NCBI GenBank assembly: GCA_050294475.1
Contig: JBNKOE010000024.1
Coordinates: forward strand, 310,001-374,000
Reading direction: 5' to 3'
Length of the DNA stretch: 64,000 nt
Source: Thalassobellus sp050294475
GTDB lineage: Bacteria; Bacteroidota; Bacteroidia; Flavobacteriales; Flavobacteriaceae
Shown here: piece after piece, positions 53,720-62,729 of the stretch
How the letters are laid out: each line of letters starts with the position of its first letter
Position numbering within the stretch: position 1 is the stretch's first letter
The notes under the pieces: generated by a model
Seen by the model: only the letters and a program-made list of their open reading frames with translations
The model's database searches: none
What the model was told of the DNA's origin: nothing
Translations under genes and position numbers: made by a program

Positions 53720-55174
53720 TTAATTTCTTCTTTCTTTTAAATCACTCTCTATTTGCACTTCCATATTCTTATTAATTTCATACAAAAACAATAAGACTAC
53801 ACATAATAAAAATGGAATTGCTGGGTATATACTTACCAACATTTTTGTACCTTGAATAGCAGTTTCTGGTTGTACCACTAATTCTCCAACAACGGAAGCT
53901 TCCTTAGTTATATATCCATATAAACCTAAAATCCAAGTTAACAAAGCACTTCCTATACTTAAACCTCCTTTTAAGCCCACCATCATTGCAGAAAATATTA
54001 TAGCAGTTGCTCTACGGTTATTTTTCCATTCAGAGTAATCTGCTACATCAGCTATCATTGCCCATAATAAAGGAATTGTTAAACCATAGAAAAAACCATG
54101 TAATATTTGTGAAACAAAGATTAATTCTACCGCTTTAGGTGGAAAGAAGTAAAAAGCTATTATGAATAAGGTTGAAATAAATAAAGCAACTCTAAAAACA
54201 TCTCTTTTTCCGTATTTATCTGCAAATCTTTTTGAAAGCGTTATGCCTACAATCATAAAAATGATACCGCCTGCATTAAATAATCCAAATCCAGCAGACA
54301 CTGGGTTTTCTCCAAAGAAATTAATTCCAATTGAGGATAAAAAATTTAAAATAGGTTGAATAAAGTGAGTTAACTTTTCTTTATTAACATAATTCTCAAA
54401 ATAGTATACATAAGAGCCTCCTTTCATAGCTAACGTAACAAAAACTAATGTTGTTACAACAAGTATGATAACCCATGGCTTATTTTTAAATAAATCGCCT
54501 AAATCTTCCTTTAAACTTGATTTTTGCTCTGGTTTTGGTACAATACGCTCTTTAGTAGTTAAAAATGTAATAATCAACATAACAGTACCAATAATGGCTA
54601 ACCAAGTCATTACAATTTCAATACCCACAGCTTTATCACCGTTACCTGCAGACTCAATAATAGGCAACATAAATACTTGTACAAAAAATTGTGCAAACAT
54701 AACAGCTACAAAACGGTATGATGACAAACTATTTCTATCTGCCATGTTACCTGTAATAACTCCGCTTAAAGCAGAATATGGTAAATTATTAGCAGCATAT
54801 AATAACAACAATAATGTATAAGTTACTACAGCATAAATTACCTTCCCTTTATACTCAAAATTAGGTGTGCTAAAAGCTAATAATGCAATAACACCTAATG
54901 GAATGGCTGTCCATAAAATCCAAGGCCTAAACTTCCCCCATTTAGAAGTTGTTCTATCTGCAATAGCTCCAATTATTGGGTTGAAACCAAAAGCAGCAAC
55001 AAGCCCTACTGTTAACATAATTGCTGAAGCATGATTTGCTTCAAGACCATAAATATCTGTATAGAAATATGCCAGATATGTCATTAATGTTTGAAAAACC
55101 AAATTTGCAGCGAGGTCGCCTAAGCTATATCCAATTTTTTCTTTTATGGATAATTTTTGTGAAGTTGAATTCAT
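53720..55174 (-). CDS. GPH-family sugar:cation symporter, xyloside type (XynP-like)
   Basis: This 484-residue inner-membrane carrier has about 12 hydrophobic helices and the glycoside-pentoside-hexuronide pattern: KEKIGYSLGDLAANLVFQ, FNPIIGAIADRTTSKWGKFRPWIL, NLPYSALSGVITGNMADRNSLSSYRF and PLLWAMIADVADYSEWKNNRRATAI. GPH carriers such as XynP/XynB bring xylosides or glucuronides into the cytoplasm with a cation. It lies between GH10 and the cytoplasmic GH43, which fits xylobiose or xylotriose uptake. Confidence 0.92.
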   Translation of the reverse strand: MNSTSQKLSIKEKIGYSLGDLAANLVFQTLMTYLAYFYTDIYGLEANHASAIMLTVGLVAAFGFNPIIGAIADRTTSKWGKFRPWILWTAIPLGVIALLAFSTPNFEYKGKVIYAVVTYTLLLLLYAANNLPYSALSGVITGNMADRNSLSSYRFVAVMFAQFFVQVFMLPIIESAGNGDKAVGIEIVMTWLAIIGTVMLIITFLTTKERIVPKPEQKSSLKEDLGDLFKNKPWVIILVVTTLVFVTLAMKGGSYVYYFENYVNKEKLTHFIQPILNFLSSIGINFFGENPVSAGFGLFNAGGIIFMIVGITLSKRFADKYGKRDVFRVALFISTLFIIAFYFFPPKAVELIFVSQILHGFFYGLTIPLLWAMIADVADYSEWKNNRRATAIIFSAMMVGLKGGLSIGSALLTWILGLYGYITKEASVVGELVVQPETAIQGTKMLVSIYPAIPFLLCVVLLFLYEINKNMEVQIESDLKERRN

Positions 55175-55190
55175 AAGTATTTATGTAAAT

Positions 55191-56321
55191 CTAGTTAGTT
55201 GGTTCTTTTTTTAATGACAAAATGCTATCATATGCTTTTTTAGCATTTAGTTGTCTATCAAAAATCATTGGATAATTCGTGCGCCCTTTAATAGGCCAAT
55301 CGTTTAACCAAGTATGATTATCACTTAAACCCCAAAAAGTAACTCTACTAATTTTATCTTGGTGCTTTAAAAACAATTTGAAAATATCTTGATAGCGTTT
55401 TGTAAATTTAGTTTGAATAGAATCTGGAAGACTTTTGGGGTAAGGATTCATTTTTTCACTATTTTCAAAATTTTGACTTACCTCAGCTCCTACCAAATCC
55501 CATGGATTAGGTAACACATTAATATCTAGCTCAGTAATAGCTACTTTTACACCAAGAGCAGCATATGCTAAAATACTTTCTTCAATAACTTCTATTGATG
55601 GTGAATCTAAACTCCAATGCCCTTGCATACCAATACCGTCTACTTTTATTCCTTTATCTTGAATGGCTTTTATCATTTTAATAGCACCATTTCTTTTATC
55701 TGGATTTGTCATATTATAATCGTTATAATATAAGTCTGCATTTGGATCTGCTTCAAACGACCATTTAAAAGCTTGGGCTAAATAATCTTCACCATAAGTG
55801 TTTAAAAAAACAGAGTTTCTTAAAGTGCCATCTTCATTTAAAGCTTCATTTACAACATCCCAAGAATCTATTTTTCCTTTATACCTACTTACAATTGTTT
55901 TTATATGATTTTCTAAAGCAATAGCCATTTCTGTACTATCGTTTATTGCTTTAAACCATGGAGCTAATTGACTATGCCAAACCAAAGTATGACCATGAAT
56001 AAACATATCATGCTTTTTTCCAAAGGCTATATATTTATCAGTTAACTTAAAATCGAATGTATCTTTTAATGGATGAATAAACATCGATTTCATAATGTTT
56101 TCGGCAGTAATGCAGTTAAATTCTTTTGAAATTAATGCCGTTTCTAAAGAATCTTGTTCTTCTATTTGTCTTTTATTAATGGCAACTCCCATATAGAAAT
56201 TTTCTTTAAACTCATTTTTTAAAGAAATGTCTTTTACAGGCTTAACTTCATCAACTTTTTTACAACTTATTACTAATACTAGTAAAGCTATAACTACTAA
56301 AAAAGGGGTTGTTTTTTTCAT
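55191..56321 (-). CDS. GH10 endo-1,4-beta-xylanase lipoprotein (B)
   Basis: This 376-residue lipoprotein (lipobox VISC, Cys20) has one GH10 barrel: FNCITAENIMK, GHTLVWHSQLAPWF, acid/base Glu159 in SWDVVNEA, LYYNDYN, MQGHWSL and nucleophile Glu264 in AITELDIN. It is close in layout to GH10 (A) at 29663-30847, including the lipid anchor, and the two may be an old duplication. It is fourth in the - strand operon GH67-GH115-GH10-GH10-symporter-GH43. Confidence 0.95.
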   Translation of the reverse strand: MKKTTPFLVVIALLVLVISCKKVDEVKPVKDISLKNEFKENFYMGVAINKRQIEEQDSLETALISKEFNCITAENIMKSMFIHPLKDTFDFKLTDKYIAFGKKHDMFIHGHTLVWHSQLAPWFKAINDSTEMAIALENHIKTIVSRYKGKIDSWDVVNEALNEDGTLRNSVFLNTYGEDYLAQAFKWSFEADPNADLYYNDYNMTNPDKRNGAIKMIKAIQDKGIKVDGIGMQGHWSLDSPSIEVIEESILAYAALGVKVAITELDINVLPNPWDLVGAEVSQNFENSEKMNPYPKSLPDSIQTKFTKRYQDIFKLFLKHQDKISRVTFWGLSDNHTWLNDWPIKGRTNYPMIFDRQLNAKKAYDSILSLKKEPTN

Positions 56322-56328
56322 TTTTTAT

Positions 56329-57435
56329 TTAATTAGTTAAACCTTCTAAGAAACCAAATAGTGCCGGTTTATAATTATATCCTGAATCGAATAATAATGG
56401 CCATTCGTTTTTATTATTATAAAAATCTAATAACCAACTGTCGGTATCTCTCATGCCCCAAAAGGTGATCCCAAATTGTTGTGCTTCAGGAATGGTTTTA
56501 TATATGATTGCTATTTGTTTGTATCTTTCTTTTTGGGCATTTGACCTATCAGAAGTAAGACGAGTTAAAGTTTTGTCTTTGTTAACCGTCATATCTACCT
56601 CAGAAAAATGGATTAAAAGACCCGTATCTGCCAATTTTGTTACATTCGATTTTAATGATTGTAAATTAGGGTACTGATAATCTATATGCATTTGCATACC
56701 GATGCCATCAATAGGCACCGAATTTGTTTTAAAATTATTAACCATTTCTATAACTTTATCTGCTTTAAAGCTATCGCTACCTAAGTTATAATCATTGTAA
56801 AATAATTTTACTTTGTCATCAGCTTCACGTGCCCATTTAAAACATTTTTCAACATAATCAGGTCCTATTCTATTATAAAACGGCCCCGCTTCTGCATCTG
56901 AAGTAAATGCTTCATTAACAACATCCCAACTTTCAACTACAGGAGTGCCATCAGTAAAAGTTGCTTCTGCAAAATGAGAAACTGCAGCTTTTATATATCC
57001 TTCTACCTGAGCTTCAAACTCAGCATCGGTTCCTGCAAAATTTTCTAACCAATCTGGAATAGCATATGAAGGATGCCAAATTAATGTATGACCGTGAACC
57101 CTTAACCCATTTGCTTTTGCATAGGCAACAATAGCATCTCCTGAACTCCAATCATATGTATTTGGACCTTTAAAAAACTTATACATTTTCATGTCATTAC
57201 CAGCAGTAATACTATTAAACTCTTTATTTAGCAAGGTTCTGAAATAATTATCACTACTAGATGATAGTCTACTTGCAGACACCGTATTACCAATTGGAAA
57301 ATTTGAAGCCTCTTTTAAGGTTATTGTTGGCATAGGAGCTGGAGTAGGTTCTGATATTTCGGTATCGTCTGATTTACTACAACTCATAATAAACACTAAA
57401 ACAACTAATGTTATGCATTTTGATATTTTACTCAT
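56329..57435 (-). CDS. GH10 endo-1,4-beta-xylanase lipoprotein (C)
   Basis: This 368-residue lipoprotein (lipobox MSC, Cys19) has a Pro/Thr linker (ISEPTPAPMPTITL) and a GH10 barrel. It shows FNSITAGNDMK in place of the usual TPEN, GHTLIWHPSYAIPDWL, acid/base Glu175 in SWDVVNEAF, and nucleophile Glu279 in IHFSEVDMTV. The divergent SITAGN and HFSEVDM motifs set it apart from GH10 (A) and (B), so it may prefer a different xylan pattern. It starts 2 nt after GH115 and ends 7 nt before GH10 (B). Confidence 0.93.
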   Translation of the reverse strand: MSKISKCITLVVLVFIMSCSKSDDTEISEPTPAPMPTITLKEASNFPIGNTVSASRLSSSSDNYFRTLLNKEFNSITAGNDMKMYKFFKGPNTYDWSSGDAIVAYAKANGLRVHGHTLIWHPSYAIPDWLENFAGTDAEFEAQVEGYIKAAVSHFAEATFTDGTPVVESWDVVNEAFTSDAEAGPFYNRIGPDYVEKCFKWAREADDKVKLFYNDYNLGSDSFKADKVIEMVNNFKTNSVPIDGIGMQMHIDYQYPNLQSLKSNVTKLADTGLLIHFSEVDMTVNKDKTLTRLTSDRSNAQKERYKQIAIIYKTIPEAQQFGITFWGMRDTDSWLLDFYNNKNEWPLLFDSGYNYKPALFGFLEGLTN

Positions 57436-57437
57436 CT

Positions 57438-60329
57438 TTAATTCTTTTTAAAACTTTGTTTAGGACCTAAATAGGTATCTTTTAAATTACTACTTTCTGT
57501 TTCTATAATGATTTTTTGAAGCACTAAACCTTCATCAACTCTATAGTAATTGAGTGTATGGTTTCCTGCTTTTTTAATATCAAATTCAGTCGTTATTATT
57601 TTAATTTTATCTGAAACATTAATATGCCAATTACTTGGCACTTTGCCATTGTAATTAAAAATATTAGGATCTGAATCGTAATTTATTTGAATAGGTTTTT
57701 CTTCATCAAAAGACAAACCATAATACATGCCTTCTCGAGTAGCATAATTAATAGTTGGTGAAAAATGCATGCTCACTTTTACAGTACCTGTCGTTTGAAA
57801 ATTAACATTATAAGACAACTTAGGTGAATTCTCATTTAATGTAACTCTACCTTCTTCTATGGGTAATGAGATTATAGAAGATCCTGTTTTACCAAGATTT
57901 TCAACAACTACCCATTTAAAATTTTCAGGTTCAGATTTATTTGAAAAATAAATAGCATCAATTGCTATAAATCCGTTATGCTCTACAAAACCTTTAACCT
58001 CATTTAAATCGGTATTATTTATTTGCACATAAACAGGAATCGATTTTTTATTAGCCTTAACAATAAATGATGTTTTATGTAATCCTTTAGGAGCTTTTTC
58101 CCAATCTATAGTTACTTTTATTCTTTCTTCTTTATCAATTGTTCCTTTTATTTTAGAAAATATTATCCAATTAGATTTAGACTTTATTTTAAATTTAAAA
58201 GGTTGAGTTCCTCTATTAAAAACATCAAAATAAAATGTATTCTTTTCAAACGAAGTAAAAGTTGGCAACATAGCATCTTCTGTTGCTTTAGGCCACCAAT
58301 TTTTAGAACCCTCGACAGCAATACCTAATTCAGAATTATTTGACAATTTTATTGTTTTTGTTTCTGGCATTATATTTTTAGTTGGCGCTCTCCAACTTTT
58401 AGCTCCAATATATGCTTGAGACATCATATGGTTCCACTTTCCATCAGACATCACTTTATTATAGTGGTTATCAAATTCGGCTACTTTTTTAAACAAATCA
58501 TTTGCTTTTTTAGCTTCTACATTAGTTGATGCTCTACCTTGTTCGGCATATAATTTGTTTTTTGCAACAGTAACATATAACTCATTAAGATTCGCCCCAG
58601 ATAAAACATGATAAAGTACCAATTGATAAAAAGCATCTTTGTATTCTGGTTTTAAATTTTTATTAATTTCTTTAGCTTTTTCTGCTAATGCATTATACTC
58701 ATTAACAACCTTTTGCGCTTCATTGTAATGTAACAAACTATAAGTATTAGTATTTAAAAGCTCTGGTGTTTTACGTGCATTATATTTTGTATAGAGCTTT
58801 AAAAGATTAGCTATGCCTTCTGTAAACTGACCATCAAAATTATCTTCAACCCACTGGCGATAATAATCTTGTAAATTATTTGCATGCCATTTTTCAGGAT
58901 CCCAAGCATAGTCTAAAAAGAAAGAAATAGGAAATTCCATAGGTTTAATATCGCCAACATTTACAATCCAAACGGCATCTACACCATGTTTATATGCTAA
59001 ATGCATTTGCTCCCAAACACGTTCAATTTGGTTTGTGTTTGTCCATTTATAGCTTCGAGGACCACCCACATAATCAAAATGATAATAGATACCATAACCG
59101 CCTTTTCGAGGTTTAGCATTTAAACTTGGTAATTTTCTTATGTTACCCCAATTATCATCACAAAGTAATAATGTAACATCTTCTGGCACTTGCATACCTT
59201 TATCGTAATAATCTTGAACTTCTTTATAAAGCGCCCAAATTTGAAGTGTTTCTTCGGCAGATTTTCCTGTTACTTCTTCAATAATTTCTCTTTGCGATTT
59301 TACTATATTTTCAAGTAAATCTGTAGCTGTTTCTTCACTCATAGGCTCGTCACCATCACCCCGCATTCCAATAGTTATAAGTGATTCTGCATTGCCCATA
59401 TTTTGTATGCCCTTTCTCCAGAAATCATTAAGTCCTTCTGCATTTGTATGGTAATTCCATTCTCCTTTACCGTATCGTTTCCACTCTTGTTGAGATCTAA
59501 CCATAGGCTCGTGGTGCGATGTTCCCATCACAACACCATATTCATCTGCCAAAGATTGATTTAAAGGGTCGTCATCATTAAAAGCATTACCCCACATTGC
59601 TGGCCACAAATAATTTCCTTTTAATCTTAAAATGAGTTCAAAAACCTTTTCATAAAATTTGGAATTAAACTCTCCAAAATTTTCATGTACCCAACCTGTT
59701 AATGCAGGCGCTTCATCATTAATAAAAATACCTCTGTATTTTACTTTAGGCTCTCCCATAGTATGAATTCCTGGAAGCACATGTAACTCCGATTGTTTTT
59801 TAATAGGAACATCTGCCCAAAAATACCAAGGAGACACACCTATTTGTTTTGAAAGATTGTAAATACCATATATAGTTCCTCGTTTATCTGAACCAGCAAT
59901 AACTAGTGCTTTTTTAATACCAGCAAACGGATTATCAATAACCTGTGTTATAAATTTTTCTCGTTTACCTTCAAGTTGAGTTTTATCTATTTTACCATTA
60001 GAAACTAACTGATTAATAATGGTACTTTTACCTAAAGTACCAATAATAACTACATAGTCTTCTTCTTGTAATCCTTCTTCAAAACTATTTGGAGAAATAT
60101 TAGTGACACTTTTAATATCCTTTTTTAAATGACCAACAACACGTTTTACACCAGCAAAATCATTATCACTCATTAAAATAGAAGCCACTTTACCATTTGT
60201 AGCTAACGGAAAACTTCCTGAAACTTGCTTATTAATAACATATTGTTTGGCATCAATAGTTTGAGCATTACTAGCTAGTGTAATTAATAATACAATTGAA
60301 AATATTCTAATTTTATTTAAAAATCTCAT
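57438..60329 (-). CDS. GH115 xylan alpha-1,2-glucuronidase
   Basis: This 963-residue periplasmic enzyme (signal peptide about 1-22, ASNAQ) removes (4-O-methyl)glucuronic acid from both inner and end xylose units of glucuronoxylan. It shows the GH115 pattern of an N-terminal mixed domain (VVIIGTLGKS; AGSDKRGTIYGIYNLS), a TIM barrel (KYRGIFINDEAPALTGW; NYLWPAMWGNAF; GTSHHEPM; DVTLLLCDDNWGNIRKLP) and C-terminal beta domains. The length is usual. It lies between GH67 and the GH10 pair in one operon. Confidence 0.94.
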   Translation of the reverse strand: MRFLNKIRIFSIVLLITLASNAQTIDAKQYVINKQVSGSFPLATNGKVASILMSDNDFAGVKRVVGHLKKDIKSVTNISPNSFEEGLQEEDYVVIIGTLGKSTIINQLVSNGKIDKTQLEGKREKFITQVIDNPFAGIKKALVIAGSDKRGTIYGIYNLSKQIGVSPWYFWADVPIKKQSELHVLPGIHTMGEPKVKYRGIFINDEAPALTGWVHENFGEFNSKFYEKVFELILRLKGNYLWPAMWGNAFNDDDPLNQSLADEYGVVMGTSHHEPMVRSQQEWKRYGKGEWNYHTNAEGLNDFWRKGIQNMGNAESLITIGMRGDGDEPMSEETATDLLENIVKSQREIIEEVTGKSAEETLQIWALYKEVQDYYDKGMQVPEDVTLLLCDDNWGNIRKLPSLNAKPRKGGYGIYYHFDYVGGPRSYKWTNTNQIERVWEQMHLAYKHGVDAVWIVNVGDIKPMEFPISFFLDYAWDPEKWHANNLQDYYRQWVEDNFDGQFTEGIANLLKLYTKYNARKTPELLNTNTYSLLHYNEAQKVVNEYNALAEKAKEINKNLKPEYKDAFYQLVLYHVLSGANLNELYVTVAKNKLYAEQGRASTNVEAKKANDLFKKVAEFDNHYNKVMSDGKWNHMMSQAYIGAKSWRAPTKNIMPETKTIKLSNNSELGIAVEGSKNWWPKATEDAMLPTFTSFEKNTFYFDVFNRGTQPFKFKIKSKSNWIIFSKIKGTIDKEERIKVTIDWEKAPKGLHKTSFIVKANKKSIPVYVQINNTDLNEVKGFVEHNGFIAIDAIYFSNKSEPENFKWVVVENLGKTGSSIISLPIEEGRVTLNENSPKLSYNVNFQTTGTVKVSMHFSPTINYATREGMYYGLSFDEEKPIQINYDSDPNIFNYNGKVPSNWHINVSDKIKIITTEFDIKKAGNHTLNYYRVDEGLVLQKIIIETESSNLKDTYLGPKQSFKKN

Positions 60330-60358
60330 TTAGTTTTTATTACTTTAAAAGCTTAAAA

Positions 60359-62545
60359 TTAGTGGTGTCCAGGAGCAAAAGGAAATTCTAATGATTTAAA
60401 ATATTCTAATGTTTGAGTAGGTTTTTCTACGCCTTCTGGTAATTCTTTTTTTGAAAATTGTTGAAAATATAACAAGCAAGCATCTCGCCACCATTTTGCT
60501 TCTTTATCCTGAATGTTTAACAACATCTTAATATCATTAAATCTTTGACTATCAACATACGTTTCCATATCATTCCATGTATGTACCATAGATTGAACTT
60601 GATTAACACCTTCTTGATACTTTAATGCCAAACCATTCCAAAGACTTAGTCCATTTTTTAACTTATAATCCCAAGGCACATGATGAAACCACAATAAATA
60701 TTCTTCTGGACATGTATTTATATCATTAAACATGTTAGTAACTTCAGGTGCATATTGCGCTGTTGCATTACTCCCAGTTGGCGTTCTATCAAAGCCAATA
60801 CCTTCATTATCTGCTTTATGATAATAAACAGGATTCCATTCTGGTCTTGATAAGTTAGAAACCCAAGGTCCAGGACCATAATGATGACCAGTAGCCATAA
60901 TATGATGCAATCCTAAAGGCGTCATATAATTAACAACAGCTTCTCTGGAATTCAGTAACATTTCTTTTACGGGTTTTATAAAACTTTCATCATTGGTAAA
61001 TGTTTCTCTTAACCATTCATCAGCTATAACTTTAGAACTTAATTGCGGATTCCAAGCAAGTCGCCCAAATCCATACCAATTAGCTTGTAAAAATACATTA
61101 CCTGTCCAGTTTCTATCGGCACCTATATTACTTACACCTGCCATTCCTGTTAGTTTTTTATTAAAAAGAGACCCATCAATATCTTTAGCTACTGTAGAAC
61201 CTTTTCCTTTTCTATAAGTGTCTGCTTGTAAAACTTCTTCATATAATTCAGGAAGAAAAACTGTATGCGTACTACAACCTAAATACTCTTGTGTTATTTG
61301 AAATTCCATCATTAAATTTGTTTTAGGCATAGCACCAAACATGGGATGAAAAGGCTCTCTAGGTTGGAAATCGATTGCGCCATTTTTTACTTGAACAAGT
61401 ACGTTGTCTTTAAATTGTCCGTCATAGGGAACAAATTCTGCATACGCTTGTTTTGCTCTATCATTTGCATCATGCTCTGAATACACAAAGGCTCTCCACA
61501 TAACAATCCCTCCAAAAGGCGCTAAAGCTTCTGCCATCATATTAGCTCCATCTACATGATTTCTATCGTAATTTTGAGGTCCAGGTTGCCCTTCTGAATT
61601 TGCTTTTACTAAAAACCCTCCAAAATCGGGAATCGATTTATAAATTTCGGCTGTTTTATCTTTCCACCACTGAATAACACGAGTATCTAATGGATCTGCA
61701 GTTTCCAAACCTCCAATCTCTATAGGAGCTGAAAAACGAGCTGTTAAGTATACCTTTATACCATAAGGTCTAAAAACATTAGCTAAAGCTTTAACTTTCT
61801 CTAAATAATAAGGCGTTAAAATAAGAGCGTTGGCATTTACATTATTTAAAACAGTTCCGTTAATGCCTATTGAAGCGTTTGCTCTTGCATAATCTATATA
61901 ACGTTGATCTATATAATCTGGTAATCTATGCCAATCCCAAATAGAAGATCCAGAATAACCTCTTTCTACAGTTCTATCTAAATTATCCCAATGGTTTAAA
62001 ACTCTAACTTTTAATTTAGGAGCATCAACAATAGATAAATTTTCAATAGACTTATTTGTTTGTATTAATCTTAAAAAATTAAAAACTCCATATAAAACAC
62101 CTATATCTGTTTTGCCTGTTATAATTATTTGCTTCTTTCCTTTTAATATTATTGATTTTATAATAAACCCTTCATCAGTTATCTTACTAAAATCTTTTTC
62201 TAATTCATTTAAAACATCCTGATTTAAAGATGCTTTAGACCCAAAAACTAACAAACAATTATTAGCATTACTTTTATTTACCTTAGACAAATAAGCCTCT
62301 CCTAACATGCCTTTAAAACCTCTTTCTAATTCATTTAAAGCAATCTGAATGGTTTTAGAATTACCATAAGGCATTAACCTTTTAATATGAGATTGGTAAT
62401 TCTTTCTTAAAATTTCATTTTTAACAACATTATATTGCAACCACAATTTATAACCATCGTTAGCAAAACTATTTAAGCTAAAAACAAACAGTAATATTAT
62501 TAATAAATTAAACCTCTTCTTTATAAACCTTATATTAAAACACAT
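60359..62545 (-). CDS. GH67 alpha-glucuronidase
   Basis: This 728-residue exported enzyme removes 4-O-methylglucuronic acid from the non-reducing end of xylo-oligosaccharides. Expected catalytic residues are Glu318 in VKANSEGQPGP, Asp392 in VKNGAIDFQPREP and Glu420 in MEFQITQEYLG. The NHWDNLDRTVERGYSGSSIW motif is diagnostic. The start was set at MCFNIRFIKKRFN, giving a normal signal peptide ending NSFAN. In-frame ATGs at 62548 and 62596 would add up to 17 residues in front. It leads the - strand operon and faces the second GH3 across operator site 7. Confidence 0.95.
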   Translation of the reverse strand: MCFNIRFIKKRFNLLIILLFVFSLNSFANDGYKLWLQYNVVKNEILRKNYQSHIKRLMPYGNSKTIQIALNELERGFKGMLGEAYLSKVNKSNANNCLLVFGSKASLNQDVLNELEKDFSKITDEGFIIKSIILKGKKQIIITGKTDIGVLYGVFNFLRLIQTNKSIENLSIVDAPKLKVRVLNHWDNLDRTVERGYSGSSIWDWHRLPDYIDQRYIDYARANASIGINGTVLNNVNANALILTPYYLEKVKALANVFRPYGIKVYLTARFSAPIEIGGLETADPLDTRVIQWWKDKTAEIYKSIPDFGGFLVKANSEGQPGPQNYDRNHVDGANMMAEALAPFGGIVMWRAFVYSEHDANDRAKQAYAEFVPYDGQFKDNVLVQVKNGAIDFQPREPFHPMFGAMPKTNLMMEFQITQEYLGCSTHTVFLPELYEEVLQADTYRKGKGSTVAKDIDGSLFNKKLTGMAGVSNIGADRNWTGNVFLQANWYGFGRLAWNPQLSSKVIADEWLRETFTNDESFIKPVKEMLLNSREAVVNYMTPLGLHHIMATGHHYGPGPWVSNLSRPEWNPVYYHKADNEGIGFDRTPTGSNATAQYAPEVTNMFNDINTCPEEYLLWFHHVPWDYKLKNGLSLWNGLALKYQEGVNQVQSMVHTWNDMETYVDSQRFNDIKMLLNIQDKEAKWWRDACLLYFQQFSKKELPEGVEKPTQTLEYFKSLEFPFAPGHH

Positions 62546-62643
62546 CATTCTTCTTAAGCATATTAGTAATTTCAATTCTAATAAATAACTATTCAATAAT
62601 ATCTGATTTAATTTATTGTGAAAACAAAAAAATCATTTAACTT

Positions 62644-62655
62644 GCAATCGGTTGC
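62644..62655. promoter_or_regulatory. LacI-type operator, site 7, between GH67 and GH3
   Basis: GCAATCGGTTGC is the fully symmetric form. On the - strand it follows TAGATTTA (complement of 62657-62664) by three bases, the same -7/operator layout as at GH10. For the + strand GH3 it lies upstream of a possible -7 TACATTTA (62696-62703). Confidence 0.75.
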
Positions 62656-62729
62656 GTAAATCTAAAACATTCCATTTAAATATAAAAATTTTAGATACAT
62701 TTACTTGTGCTTTTAATTAAAACTTAATT

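Noticed and set aside
54465..54821. Open reading frame of 118 codons on the + strand
   Set aside because: It is a shadow of the GPH symporter gene; the composition follows the antisense of its helices.
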